64,000 bases of DNA, taken from positions 248,001 through 312,000 of the forward strand of contig NZ_MBTA01000012.1 in NCBI RefSeq assembly GCF_003609575.1, in the 5' to 3' direction. Of this stretch, positions 43,288 to 53,177 are shown piece after piece. Under the pieces are notes generated by a model. That model saw nothing but the letters and a program-made list of their open reading frames with translations. It did not search any database and was not told the origin of the DNA. The number at the start of each line of letters is the position of its first letter. Within the stretch, counting starts at the first letter, position 1. Source of the DNA: Pelobium manganitolerans. GTDB lineage: Bacteria > Bacteroidota > Bacteroidia > Sphingobacteriales > Sphingobacteriaceae. The position numbers were made by a program, and so were the translations under genes.

Positions 43288-46200
43288 ATGCGTAAAATAT
43301 ACATCTACTTAACCGCAGGGCTTATCACAGCCCTTTTTTATACTTCGTGTACTACTTATAAACCTTTTTATGCCAAAAGTGAGCGCGATTGGCAAAAGGC
43401 AAATAATCCGGATTCTTTGACGCTAGATTATACCGTTTTTCTAATCGGTGACGTGGGCAATCCTTCGCTTAGCAAACAAGAGCCTACCTTAAAACTGATG
43501 GAAAGCCAAATTTACCGACTGGATACGGTGATTAACAAAAACACAGGCGATACGGTAATCAACAAATTATCCAGCAAAAAAGACGCGGTAATATTTATGG
43601 GCGATAATATTTACGAGCATGGAATGCCCGAGCCGGATGCCAGCGACCGCAAAGAAAAAGAGAAAAAGATTATTGAGCAGATGAAGGTGGTGGAGAATTT
43701 TGAGGGCAAAAAGATTTTTATTCCCGGCAACCACGATTGGAACCGTAGCGGATACGGTGGTTTAGAAGCCGTTAAACGGCAGGAGGCTTTCGTAGAAAAT
43801 TATTTAGACAGTGCTGATGTTTTTATTCCGAGTAACGGATGCGCGGGTCCGGTAGAAATACAGATGAACGGGAACCTGGTAATCATCGCCATAGATAGCG
43901 AGTGGTGGCTAACCAAGCACGACCGCTCTGACCGTTACGAAGAAGGTTGCTCTGTTGAAAATGAAAATCAGCTGATAGCGCAAATTAAAGACATCGTGCT
44001 GCGCAACAAAAACAAAAACATTGTTTTTACCATGCACCATCCGCTATTCTCTAACGGTAAGCACGGAGGCTATTTTACGCTGTTAGACTATATGTTCCCT
44101 TTAACCCTGGTTTATCCTAACGCTTACATCCCTTTGCCGGTAATTGGCTCTATTTATCCGCTAATGCGGCAGTATGGGCTTTCTAGGCAAGATATATCCA
44201 ATAAAAAATACCAGCGTTTAAGAAACGAGCTGATGGCTTTGTTTGAAGAAAAGCCCAATATTGTGGTAGCGTCGGGACACGAACATGCCTTAATGCTGAC
44301 AAAATTTAAAGGTCAAAATTACATAACCAGTGGCGCCGGCAGTAAAAATAGCGCTTTGTTTAAAGGTAACGATGCACTTTTTGGTCACGGCACAAAAGGC
44401 TTTGCACGTTTAAATTACTATAAAAATGGCCAGTGCTGGGTGGAGTTTTGGGAACCCGAAGGCGATGGGAGCAAAGGCAAGTTGGTGTACCGTTCGCCAC
44501 TCTATGCTTTGCCGGCAACCAAACAAAAAGTTAGGCAAGAAGCCCTAACCAACTACGCCGATTCTACTAAAACAATGGCCGTTGGCGCACACTATAAAGC
44601 ATCTGGGTTTAAACAATGGCTTTTTGGCGAGCACTACCGCTCGGTTTGGGCAACGCCGATAGAAATTCCGTATTTGGATTTAACCAAGTTTGCCGGCGGC
44701 CTTACGCCTTTGCAATTGGGTGGCGGCAAGCAAACCACTTCTTTAAGGTTAGAAGGGAAAGATAAAATCCAGTACCAGTTCCGCACCATTGATAAAAACC
44801 CATCGGCGCTGTTGCCAGAAGGTTTGAGGCCAACCTTTGCCGGAGATTTTGTGCAGGATCAAATTTCATCTGCACATCCTTACGGTGCGTTGGTAATACC
44901 GGATTTAGCCGATGCCATTGGAGTTTTCCATACCAACCCGCAGGTGGTGTATATGCCTTACTCTAATCTTTTAGGGCCTTATATCCAGGAAGTGGGTGGC
45001 AGGGTAGGTATTATCGAAGTACGCCCAGATGAAGATTTATCTCAGTTTAAAGATTTCGGTTACACCAAAAATGCGGTGAGTACGCGTACCATGTACGAAA
45101 AAATCAGAGAAGACAATGATAATTCGGTAGATCAGCAAGCATTTTTGAAAGCACGGCTGTTTGATATGTTCATTGGCGATTGGGATCGCCACGAAGACCA
45201 ATGGCGCTGGGCCGAGTTTGAGAAAAAAGGGAAAGGGGATTTGTATAAACCTATCCCACGTGATCGTGATCAAGCTTTTACAAAATTCGACGGCTTGCTG
45301 CCGCGCATTGCCAGCAAAGCCATTCCAGATATCCAATCTTTTGAAATGGAAATGCCCGATCCTAGAAAGCTTTCCATCGCCTCGCGCAATATGGACCGCA
45401 ACCTGTTAAACGGGCTCACCTATTCTGATTGGATAGAAACCGCAACCTTTATGCAAGAAAACCTGACTGATGCGGTAATAGAAAAGGCGGTTGCACAAAT
45501 GCCCGCCGCAGCTTACCAACTTACTGGCAAAGAGTTGATAGAAAAATTGAAATCGCGCCGGGGCCAACTGTTAGATGTAGCTAAAAAATATTACCGGGTT
45601 TTAGCAGACGAAGTAACCATTACCGGATCTAACAAATACGAATACGTGGAGGTGCAAAGAGGAAAAGACAGCACCGAAGTTACCATGTACAAAACCAAAA
45701 AAGACGGTAAAATTGACAAGAAAATTTACTGGCGGGTTTTTGATAATAACCTCACCCGCCGCATCAATTTTTATTTGTTAGATGAGAACGACAGTTTGGT
45801 GGTGAGAGGAGAATCCAGCAGGCCTATTAAAATTACCGTGGTTGGCGGTCCACAGAAAGACTATTTAGCCGATGAAGGCGAAAATGGCCGCACCGTGTTT
45901 TACGATACACCAAAAAACACCTTTGTAGATGGTGCCAACACACGCGTGTACGACTCAAACGGTACGTGGGTAAACGAGTTTATGCCCGATAATTTTGAGT
46001 ATAATAAATCCAGCATTTTACCAAACGGCGATTATAAAAACTCTAAAGATGGTATTCTACTAGGCTTGGTTTATTTGAACAAAACTTCGGGGTTCCGCAA
46101 AACGCCTTGGGCTGCCGAACAAAAATTATCTTTATTGCACTCTGTACAAACCAAAGCCATTGTAGGGAAATACCGCGCAACTTTTTACTCGCTATTTGCC

Positions 46201-47037
46201 CATAAATACGATTTGGTGGCCAGTGCAAACTACGCGGGTCCTGCTTATAGCTTTAATTTTTACGGTTTAGGCAACGGCACTGCCAATATTAATGACGATA
46301 TCGATTTTTACCGCGTACGTTCCGAAGCTTTTGACGCACAGCTTTATTTTCAACGCCGCATGTCGGATAAGGTGAAGTTCGGCATAGGTCCCGGATTTCA
46401 GTTTGTAAAAATTATCCAAAGAAATGAAGCTAATTATTTGGGCACGCAAACTTTCAACTATCAAAATCCTGGAAGGTTTGCCACGCTAAAATCTTATTTT
46501 AAAATCTCTTTGGTTGATAGCAAGCTTAAACCGCAAACCGGCTTAACTTGGGATAACACGGCAGACTATTACCATGAGTTGGCCGGCGATAAAGACCGTT
46601 TTGTGCGCTTAAGTACAGATTTATCCGCTTTTGGCACGCCAAACATAGGCTTGCCGCTAACCGTTGCTTTGCGTTTGGGTGCGCAAACCAACATTGGAGA
46701 TTATAAGTTTTACCAAGCCAACAGCATTGGCAACAACGAAAATCTGAGGGGTTTCCGCAACCAGCGTTTTTCGGGCAAATCGGCTTATTACGCCAATTCA
46801 GAAGTGCGTTTTCCGGTGACTACTTTCCGCAGTTATATCCTCACCGGCGATTTTGGCTTGTACGGTTTTTACGACATTGCCAAGGTTAACAACAGCTTCC
46901 CCGAATCAAAAACTTGGCACCAAGGCTACGGACCAGGTTTGTGGATAAACCTTTATAACAAGTTTTTGGTGACTGCCGGTTACGGTTTCTCTAAAGAGAG
47001 CAAGCTAATATCCGTAGATCTTGGATTTAGATTTTAG
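43288..47037 (+). CDS. Lipoprotein metallophosphoesterase fused to an outer-membrane barrel
   Basis: A 1249-residue protein. Lipobox LFYTSCTT sits near residue 21. Residues about 45-400 are a calcineurin-like phosphoesterase with the full set of metal motifs: FLIGDVGNP, IFMGDNIYEHG, IPGNHDWNRSG, TMHHPLFSNGKHGG and ASGHEHALM. The middle (about 440-900) is a conserved region I cannot name; FIGDWDRHEDQWRW and PIPRDRDQAFTKFDG recall kinase-like or CotH-like Asp-rich sites. From about 930 to the end is a BamA/Omp85-type beta-barrel, ending with the aromatic SVDLGFRF. The enzyme is therefore probably held at the outer membrane. Substrate unknown. Confidence 0.85.
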   Translation: MRKIYIYLTAGLITALFYTSCTTYKPFYAKSERDWQKANNPDSLTLDYTVFLIGDVGNPSLSKQEPTLKLMESQIYRLDTVINKNTGDTVINKLSSKKDAVIFMGDNIYEHGMPEPDASDRKEKEKKIIEQMKVVENFEGKKIFIPGNHDWNRSGYGGLEAVKRQEAFVENYLDSADVFIPSNGCAGPVEIQMNGNLVIIAIDSEWWLTKHDRSDRYEEGCSVENENQLIAQIKDIVLRNKNKNIVFTMHHPLFSNGKHGGYFTLLDYMFPLTLVYPNAYIPLPVIGSIYPLMRQYGLSRQDISNKKYQRLRNELMALFEEKPNIVVASGHEHALMLTKFKGQNYITSGAGSKNSALFKGNDALFGHGTKGFARLNYYKNGQCWVEFWEPEGDGSKGKLVYRSPLYALPATKQKVRQEALTNYADSTKTMAVGAHYKASGFKQWLFGEHYRSVWATPIEIPYLDLTKFAGGLTPLQLGGGKQTTSLRLEGKDKIQYQFRTIDKNPSALLPEGLRPTFAGDFVQDQISSAHPYGALVIPDLADAIGVFHTNPQVVYMPYSNLLGPYIQEVGGRVGIIEVRPDEDLSQFKDFGYTKNAVSTRTMYEKIREDNDNSVDQQAFLKARLFDMFIGDWDRHEDQWRWAEFEKKGKGDLYKPIPRDRDQAFTKFDGLLPRIASKAIPDIQSFEMEMPDPRKLSIASRNMDRNLLNGLTYSDWIETATFMQENLTDAVIEKAVAQMPAAAYQLTGKELIEKLKSRRGQLLDVAKKYYRVLADEVTITGSNKYEYVEVQRGKDSTEVTMYKTKKDGKIDKKIYWRVFDNNLTRRINFYLLDENDSLVVRGESSRPIKITVVGGPQKDYLADEGENGRTVFYDTPKNTFVDGANTRVYDSNGTWVNEFMPDNFEYNKSSILPNGDYKNSKDGILLGLVYLNKTSGFRKTPWAAEQKLSLLHSVQTKAIVGKYRATFYSLFAHKYDLVASANYAGPAYSFNFYGLGNGTANINDDIDFYRVRSEAFDAQLYFQRRMSDKVKFGIGPGFQFVKIIQRNEANYLGTQTFNYQNPGRFATLKSYFKISLVDSKLKPQTGLTWDNTADYYHELAGDKDRFVRLSTDLSAFGTPNIGLPLTVALRLGAQTNIGDYKFYQANSIGNNENLRGFRNQRFSGKSAYYANSEVRFPVTTFRSYILTGDFGLYGFYDIAKVNNSFPESKTWHQGYGPGLWINLYNKFLVTAGYGFSKESKLISVDLGFRF

Positions 47038-47207
47038 TGCACGATGATTGCTAATAGCAAGCAAAGCTTTGTTCACAGGTTTGATGACGAGATTATCGCA
47101 GACAAGATGTTTATGAACATGGATAAGTAAGAATTTGACAAATGCCTGGGTTATGATTTCTGTCTGTTGCGTGCAGGGCTTCATCACCAAAAAAACAAAA
47201 TAAGCAG

Positions 47208-48161
47208 ATGAAAAACATGCCCAATACCTTTAAAAAAGATGTAATTGTAGGACTAAGTGCCAAAGAAAAGTACCTCTCTTCAAAATATTTTTATGATGAT
47301 GAAGGCAGCCGTATTTTCAAAGAAATTATGGAGATGGCCGAGTACTATCTGAGCGATTGCGAATACGAAATTTTGGCCACCCAAGCAGATAAGATTTTTG
47401 AAAGTTTGGCCTTTGACCAACCCTTTAACATCATAGAACTGGGTGCCGGTGACGGTGCCAAAACCTTTAAACTTTTGGAGTTTTTGCTGAGCAAAGGCGT
47501 CAATTTTGATTATATCCCAATTGATATTTCGCAAGAGGCCATGAATATGCTTAGCCAACAACTGCAAAAGAATTTGCCTTCGCTTAAAATAAAACCTGCC
47601 GTAGGCGATTATTTTGAAGTACTTGGTCAATTGAAGAAAACAAATAAACATCAAAGCTTGTTACTTTTTTTGGGAGGCAATATTGGTAATTACCCCAAAG
47701 AAGAAGCTTTTAGGTTAATGGATTTGTTTAACCAATCTATGAAAGCCGGCGATAAGCTATTGATGGGGATTGATTTGCAGAAGAACCCCCAGGTTATTTA
47801 TCAGGCTTATTCGGATCCGCATGGCATTACCAAGCGCTTTAACTTAAATTTGCTTAAGCGGATGAACCGTGAGTTGGGGGCAAACTTCAATTTAAACGAA
47901 TTTGATTTTTATTGCTACTACAATCCACGCAATGGCGAACTGCTTAGCTATTTGGTAAGTTTGAGCGACCAAGAAGTGCGCTTGGCAAACACCGATTTTA
48001 GTTTCCATTTTGCTAAAGATGAACTGATTTGGACAGAGCAATCAAAAAAATACTCATTTAAAGAGATAGATATGTTGGCTAAGCATAGCGGTTTTGAAGT
48101 TAGTCACCGTTTTATGGACAGCAAACGTTATTTTACAGACAGTTTGTTCGTTAAAAAGTGA
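47208..48161 (+). CDS. egtD: L-histidine N-alpha-methyltransferase, EgtD-type
   Basis: Trimethylates histidine to hercynine, the first step of ergothioneine synthesis. The 317-residue protein has the DUF2260/EgtD layout: YLSSKYFYDDEGSRIFKEI near 20-40, SAM site IIELGAGDGAKTFKLLEF near 76, YIPIDISQEAMNML near 102 and LFLGGNIGNYPKEEA near 150, then a C-terminal substrate domain ending RYFTDSLFVKK. Two starts (47208 and 47217) are possible. The partner EgtB gene is 8 kb away on the other strand. Confidence 0.9.
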   Translation: MKNMPNTFKKDVIVGLSAKEKYLSSKYFYDDEGSRIFKEIMEMAEYYLSDCEYEILATQADKIFESLAFDQPFNIIELGAGDGAKTFKLLEFLLSKGVNFDYIPIDISQEAMNMLSQQLQKNLPSLKIKPAVGDYFEVLGQLKKTNKHQSLLLFLGGNIGNYPKEEAFRLMDLFNQSMKAGDKLLMGIDLQKNPQVIYQAYSDPHGITKRFNLNLLKRMNRELGANFNLNEFDFYCYYNPRNGELLSYLVSLSDQEVRLANTDFSFHFAKDELIWTEQSKKYSFKEIDMLAKHSGFEVSHRFMDSKRYFTDSLFVKK

Positions 48162-48214
48162 AAAGTAAAAAGTAAAAAAATCAAAAAGGTAAATCACAAT
48201 CAAAAAGGGTTAAG

Positions 48215-48769
48215 ATGGCAGAGCAAATAGAAGTGACAACTTTGGCTGGCGGGTGCTTTTGGTGTACCGAGGCCGTAATGCAAAGGTTAAAAGGAGTTTT
48301 AAAGGTAGAGTCGGGTTACGCAAATGGCTTAATCCCTAACCCAAGTTATGAGATGGTTTGCAGTGGCGTTTCTGGCTATGCGGAGGTGGTGCAAGTAACC
48401 TTTGATGCGTCTGTCATCAGTTATGCGGATTTATTGAAGGTTTTTATCACCAGTCATGATCCTACCAGCTTAAACCGCCAAGGGGCAGATGCGGGTACGC
48501 AGTACAGATCGGGCATTTATTATCATAACGAAAGCCAGAAAGAAGTAGCTGAAAAGGTTTTAGCAGAACTGGCGCCGGTGTACAGCAAACCTATCGTTAC
48601 CGAGCTGGAGCCCTTACACAATTATTTTTCGGCCGAAGGCTACCATCAAAATTATTATAACCAAAACCGCTACGCCGGCTATTGCAGGGCGGTAATAGAT
48701 CCTAAGGTAAATAAGCTGAGGGCTACTTACGCGCAGTTGTTAAATAAAGAAGCTTTAGAGGAAGATTAG
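48215..48769 (+). CDS. msrA: Peptide methionine-S-sulfoxide reductase MsrA
   Basis: Repairs oxidised methionine. The 184-residue protein has the catalytic GGCFWCTEAVMQRLKGV near 12-28, GVSGYAEVVQV, SHDPTSLNRQGADAGTQYRS near 88-107 and EGYHQNYYNQN. Full length with no MsrB fusion. It lies 53 nt behind egtD and overlaps the convergent ybeY by 4 nt, grouping two redox-defence genes. Confidence 0.95.
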   Translation: MAEQIEVTTLAGGCFWCTEAVMQRLKGVLKVESGYANGLIPNPSYEMVCSGVSGYAEVVQVTFDASVISYADLLKVFITSHDPTSLNRQGADAGTQYRSGIYYHNESQKEVAEKVLAELAPVYSKPIVTELEPLHNYFSAEGYHQNYYNQNRYAGYCRAVIDPKVNKLRATYAQLLNKEALEED

Positions 48770-49197
48770 AAATTGCGTTTTGCCAGATACTCATCTTCTT
48801 TGGCAGTCATCTGCTTTTTATCGTTCGGGTTTTTGTCTTTATAACCCAGCAAATGCAAGGTGCTGTGCGCCATTACGCGGTGCAGCTCATCAACGCTTTT
48901 GCTTTTAAAGGTTTTGGCATTATCGCGCACACGCTCAATGCTGATGAAAATATCGCCCACAATTAGGCCGTCTTTATCAGAGTTGTCAAAGGTGACGGTA
49001 TCCGTGTAAGTATCGTGGTTTAAATATTCCTGATTAATTTTTAGCAGGTAATCATCAGAACAAAAGATGAAATTCAGTTCGCCAAGCTGGTGCTTTTCCG
49101 CATTTATCATGTCGCTCAACCACACACGTAATGCGCCAACCTTTTTAGGTTTAAACGGCGTTTCTTCAGAAAAAAAATAAATAGCGGTGGCGCTCAT
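48766..49197 (-). CDS. ybeY: Endoribonuclease YbeY
   Basis: Metal-dependent RNase for 16S rRNA 3' end processing. The 143-residue protein has HDTYTDTVTF and the metal motif HSTLHLLGYKDKN near 110. Two His are kept; the third position, His in E. coli (HGxLHLxGYDH), is Asp here, which appears common in Bacteroidetes and still could bind zinc. The start overlaps the stop of the upstream ATPase gene (TAATG). Confidence 0.92.
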   Translation of the reverse strand: MSATAIYFFSEETPFKPKKVGALRVWLSDMINAEKHQLGELNFIFCSDDYLLKINQEYLNHDTYTDTVTFDNSDKDGLIVGDIFISIERVRDNAKTFKSKSVDELHRVMAHSTLHLLGYKDKNPNDKKQMTAKEDEYLAKRNF

Positions 49198-49628
49198 TAA
49201 TATCTAAAGTGCAGTTCTACCTCGTTGCCGCGTGTGTTAAAAATGCACTGGTCTGCCAAACGTTTCATAATAAATACGCCACGGCCGGTTAATTTTTCTA
49301 AATTTTCTATATCGGTAGGGTCCGGGATATTGTTAAAATCAAAGCCTTCGCCTTCATCAGTAATGGTAAAAACCAACCGCTTATTTAAAATCACATCCAA
49401 ATTAACATAAACCTTTTTGTTGGGGTCTTGCTTGTTGCCGTGGTAAATAGCATTGGTTAAAGCTTCATTTAGGCAGGTCATTAAATTGGCGTAAACATCT
49501 TCACCAATCCCGAGTTTTTGCACAAGGTCATCAATAAAATTTTCCAGCACGGCAACGCTTTCGCTATTTGATGGCAATTGAAGAGAATATAACTCGTTAT
49601 CCATGATTGTCTCTGTGAAATTGTTCAT
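49197..49628 (-). CDS. RsbW-like ATP-binding protein (GHKL fold)
   Basis: A 143-residue histidine-kinase-like ATPase domain with CLNEALTNAIYHGNKQDPNK (N box), TITDEGEGFDFNNIPDP (G1) and TGRGVFIMKRLAD (G2). There is no sensor or dimerisation domain. Such solo domains are anti-sigma kinases (RsbW/SpoIIAB type) or related switches. No anti-anti-sigma or sigma gene is nearby. Cotranscribed between the DUF4175 gene (2-nt gap) and ybeY (1-nt overlap). Confidence 0.88.
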   Translation of the reverse strand: MNNFTETIMDNELYSLQLPSNSESVAVLENFIDDLVQKLGIGEDVYANLMTCLNEALTNAIYHGNKQDPNKKVYVNLDVILNKRLVFTITDEGEGFDFNNIPDPTDIENLEKLTGRGVFIMKRLADQCIFNTRGNEVELHFRY

Positions 49629-49630
49629 AC

Positions 49631-52600
49631 TTACTCTCCCAAATTTAATGTTTTAAAGTATTCCGTTATTTTATTCCTGTAAAAATAATTCAAGGTTGGC
49701 GGCAAGGTTTTAATCTGCTGCAATTCCTTGGCTTTCATTTTTCGGTAGTCTTCCAAAATTAAGTTATAATTCGGAGAAAATTCTTTCCCCGCTTTACTTT
49801 CTCTTTTCTCGTCCTGCTCCCTTTCTCGCTCTGCTTTTTCGGCTTCCAGCAGTCTGGTTTGTATTTCCTGCTGTCTGGTTATCGCTTCTTGTGTAATACG
49901 TCTGTTTACGAGATCGGTCTCCGTTTGTTCCATTTGTTTCATTATTTTTTCCAAATTGCCCAAACTTCCTTTGCCGTCTTTGTTCAAATTATTGTTAATC
50001 TCTTGCAAAGCCTGCCGTATCATTTGCTGTTGTTGCGCCATTTTTGCCAAGCTTTCCGAGAGTTCTTTAGAGCCTTTTTGCCCCGGTTTTATACCTTGCT
50101 GTTGCATGGCATCTTTAGCCTTTTGCATATTTTGGTTCAGCTGTTTTTGCATTTCAGAAAGTTGGCCTAAGCTGGGCTGAGGCTTGCCGCCTTTACCGCC
50201 AGATTTTGCGTTTTTCATGGCGTTTTGCAATTGCTGCAAAGCTTCGCTTAACATTAAAGCCAAGTTGTTGATGCCCGTAAGTGCATATTGCTGGCTGCGG
50301 TTTGCTTCGGCAATTTGTTGTTCGGTAATTTGCTCAATGGCGGTATTTATTTGCTGGTTAATTTGCTGTATCTCTTTATTTACCGTTGCTTGTATCTGCG
50401 GTACTACCTTGCTTAAGCTGTACAGGCTGTCTTCCACAATTTTTAGATTCTCTTTAATCTCCAGCTGTTTTTGTCCCAACTTTAGAAAACCCGGATCGCC
50501 CGGGTTGGCTTTTGAAAAATCAAGCATCAGCTTTTCCTGGTCAAAAGAGGTCTTCAACAAATTCTTTAAAATCATACGCAACTGGCGCTCGCTCACCATA
50601 TTTTCTTGCTCCATGCCTCCTTGCATATTGCTTTGGAGCTTCTGCGCCAGCTGCTGCATTTTTTCTGATGCATTGCGCTGAGATTTTGATGCGCCCTGCT
50701 TTTGGTTTTTGTCTAAATTTTGTTGTGCATCGTCCAAATCTTTATCAATTGCGTCTAGGTCTTTTTGCTCTAGCCCCAATTCTTGCGGATTTTCCAGCAA
50801 TTCATTTTCTTTCTTAACGTCTTTTAAGTCCTTTTTAATATCGTTAAAATCTTTTTGCAGCTGTTGTTGCTCTTTTTTTAGCTCCTCGGCCGGTTTTGAT
50901 TTATTGCCGCTCAGCTGTTCTTGCTTTTTCGCAAGGTCCTGCAACTTGTCAATGGTGTTAGTTAGTTTTTGCTCAAGTGCCAGCTTTTTGTAAAGCTCCA
51001 AAATGCGGTCTAATTCTTTTTGTAAAGATTTATTGTCCATTTGCATCTTCTGCAGCTCGCTTTGGCTCATTTCTTTCTGGTTTTTTTCTACCAGTTTCTG
51101 TAAGTTTTGCAGCAGCTCTTTGGTTTTATCGTCCAGCACATTTTCAAATAAATCTTGTATCTGCTTCTGTTTTTCTAGTAAAGCCTCATTTTGCTCGCGC
51201 AATTCTTTAGATTGTTCTAAATTCTGCTTACCCTCTTTTTGGATGTCTTCCACCAGTTTTTCCAGCTCTTTCTTTTGTGCTATCAGCTGATCAATGCGTT
51301 TCTTTTGCTCGTAATCCAGGTTTTTCTGTTGCAATAAATCCTGACTTAATTTTTTGGTTTCTGTTTGTATTTTCTCGGCTTTTCTAATGGCCTGCTCCAT
51401 TTTATTTTGGATGCTTTCGGTGCTTTTTTCTAAGCTGTTCAGCTGTTCTGTTTTGCTGGGCAAGCGGTAAACGCGCGTGGCCGATCGGGTATGTTTAGCT
51501 CCCTGGACACCGTCGTTATCTGCCACATCAAAATAATAGCTAATTTCTTCGCCCGGTAAAATGCCTACTTGTTTTAAAGGCCAAGCGTGTAAAAAGGTGC
51601 TCTGTAAAAGATGTTTGTCAAACTTAATGGCAGTTTCAAAAGCCTTTCCTTTCCGTTTCGCATCGCTTGTTTTGCTAATTTGGTAGTGGAACTTCAATTG
51701 GCTAAAGCCATAGTCGTCGCTAATTTTCCCTATAAAGTAAAGCACGTTTACGTTTGCCGAATCGGGCTTTTCTTCCACCTCAATTTTGGGATACTGGTCT
51801 TTGATAATGTTTAGCGCATAACTCACCGAATCATAAACCGGCGAATCTGCATTGCTAAAAGCCAAAGCGTAAGTTCCGGTTTTCATCAGCCTATGCTCAA
51901 CTATAAAGGCATTTTTTTTCTGCGGTTCTGCGTTTTGTGCTATCCCGTTTAACGAGAGCAAAAACTTTTTTACATGCTCTGTTTCAACAAAAAACCTAGC
52001 TATGGTGCCTTCCGGAACGGTCAAATCGCCGGGGTTTTTTAGCATTTCCTTTGCTTTGCGCAGATAAGCTGGATATTGCAAGTTAACCGAGTAGGAGAGC
52101 AGTTTCGGCTTTGCCTGCACGGCCACGGTAAATTCATCAGAAGAAAATTCGCCGGCCTGCAAGCGGTAATTTTTGGTGTTCTGCAAATTTTTAAAATCGT
52201 AACTAAAGTGTATAATATCTTTTTTATCCAGCTTAAAAATATGGGCGCCGTCTATCAAATACACTTCGGCCGGAATTTGTTCTCCGCTCATCATCACCTC
52301 TAAACTTAAATCATCGCCCTGCCTTACGCTTAGGTTTTTATTGAGGATATTAAACTGAAATGGCGCTTTCTTTTTATAAAACACCTGGTGGTTGATAATA
52401 CGCTGGCTGCCCTGTTTTAAAATGCTGGGCGTAGCAAAAGCCATAACTAAAACCACAAAAATGGGCACCAGCGCATAAACCAAATATTTTTTGTTTTGGC
52501 CAAGGTTTACCGCTTTAATAAAAGGGATAGGTTTAAAATTGTTGATACGCTGTTCAATACTGGCCTCAATTAAATCGCGCTGTTCTGGGTTTTCCTCTGC

Positions 52601-52954
52601 TAATTGATGCAGCTCTAGGGTGTTTAACAGGCGATCTTTAATTTGCGGAAAATGCTGGCCAATAATTACGGAAGCCTGTTGATGGTTAATGTGTTTGCCT
52701 AAACGGAAATAAGCGGCCAAATGCCGGGCTATCAGCATCCACAATAATACCAGCTGGGTTACAATAAAGCCATAGAAAATAATGCTGCGCGTTACAATAG
52801 CAAAATAGCCATAATACTCAGAAACGGTAAAAATTAAAAAGCTGATGACAAAGATGGCGGTCCACCAAATTAGGCCTCTTACCATTTTGTTTAAATAGTA
52901 TCGCCTAACAAAATCATCTATTTTGCTTAATAATTGTAGGTAGCCCGCGCTCAT
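49631..52954 (-). CDS. DUF4175 family membrane protein with long coiled coil
   Basis: A 1107-residue protein. Three membrane helices lie near the N-terminus (about 25-47, 54-74 and 158-177). Residues of about 190-500 form beta-rich domains facing the periplasm (FQFNILNKNLSVRQGDDLSL). From about 520 to 1020 it is an almost continuous Gln/Lys/Glu-rich coiled coil (KKELEKLVEDIQKEGKQNLE). The end is NYNLILEDYRKMKAKELQQI. The DUF4175 family is widespread in Bacteroidetes with no known role; structure suggests an envelope scaffold. Heads an operon with the RsbW-like ATPase and ybeY. Confidence 0.85.
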   Translation of the reverse strand: MSAGYLQLLSKIDDFVRRYYLNKMVRGLIWWTAIFVISFLIFTVSEYYGYFAIVTRSIIFYGFIVTQLVLLWMLIARHLAAYFRLGKHINHQQASVIIGQHFPQIKDRLLNTLELHQLAEENPEQRDLIEASIEQRINNFKPIPFIKAVNLGQNKKYLVYALVPIFVVLVMAFATPSILKQGSQRIINHQVFYKKKAPFQFNILNKNLSVRQGDDLSLEVMMSGEQIPAEVYLIDGAHIFKLDKKDIIHFSYDFKNLQNTKNYRLQAGEFSSDEFTVAVQAKPKLLSYSVNLQYPAYLRKAKEMLKNPGDLTVPEGTIARFFVETEHVKKFLLSLNGIAQNAEPQKKNAFIVEHRLMKTGTYALAFSNADSPVYDSVSYALNIIKDQYPKIEVEEKPDSANVNVLYFIGKISDDYGFSQLKFHYQISKTSDAKRKGKAFETAIKFDKHLLQSTFLHAWPLKQVGILPGEEISYYFDVADNDGVQGAKHTRSATRVYRLPSKTEQLNSLEKSTESIQNKMEQAIRKAEKIQTETKKLSQDLLQQKNLDYEQKKRIDQLIAQKKELEKLVEDIQKEGKQNLEQSKELREQNEALLEKQKQIQDLFENVLDDKTKELLQNLQKLVEKNQKEMSQSELQKMQMDNKSLQKELDRILELYKKLALEQKLTNTIDKLQDLAKKQEQLSGNKSKPAEELKKEQQQLQKDFNDIKKDLKDVKKENELLENPQELGLEQKDLDAIDKDLDDAQQNLDKNQKQGASKSQRNASEKMQQLAQKLQSNMQGGMEQENMVSERQLRMILKNLLKTSFDQEKLMLDFSKANPGDPGFLKLGQKQLEIKENLKIVEDSLYSLSKVVPQIQATVNKEIQQINQQINTAIEQITEQQIAEANRSQQYALTGINNLALMLSEALQQLQNAMKNAKSGGKGGKPQPSLGQLSEMQKQLNQNMQKAKDAMQQQGIKPGQKGSKELSESLAKMAQQQQMIRQALQEINNNLNKDGKGSLGNLEKIMKQMEQTETDLVNRRITQEAITRQQEIQTRLLEAEKAEREREQDEKRESKAGKEFSPNYNLILEDYRKMKAKELQQIKTLPPTLNYFYRNKITEYFKTLNLGE

Positions 52955-53177
52955 GCTTTAAAGCCTAAACTTAATAAACAGCCTGCTATTGCACAAATCC
53001 TCTAAAAAAATTAGGCAAGCTTAAAAAAGATTGCATCCGTTTGGGGTAAAAGCTTCATTCTGAGGCGTATTTAAAAACAGACAGTCAACAGGCTTTACCT
53101 GTATTTAAACGGCATTTGGGGCATTTTGCACAACTATTGTAGTTTGCAGAGCATTAAAGAAATTAAAATTCAGAGTT

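Noticed and set aside
47044-47210. Short ORF MIANSKQSFVHRFDDEII with a stop, between the phosphoesterase and egtD
   Set aside because: Interrupted after 29 codons, not recognised, and no conserved ending; treated as intergenic.
50184-50681. 165-codon ORF on the plus strand, rich in Ser/Cys/Phe
   Set aside because: Antisense of the Gln/Lys/Glu coiled coil of the DUF4175 protein; the codon pattern yields long false frames there.
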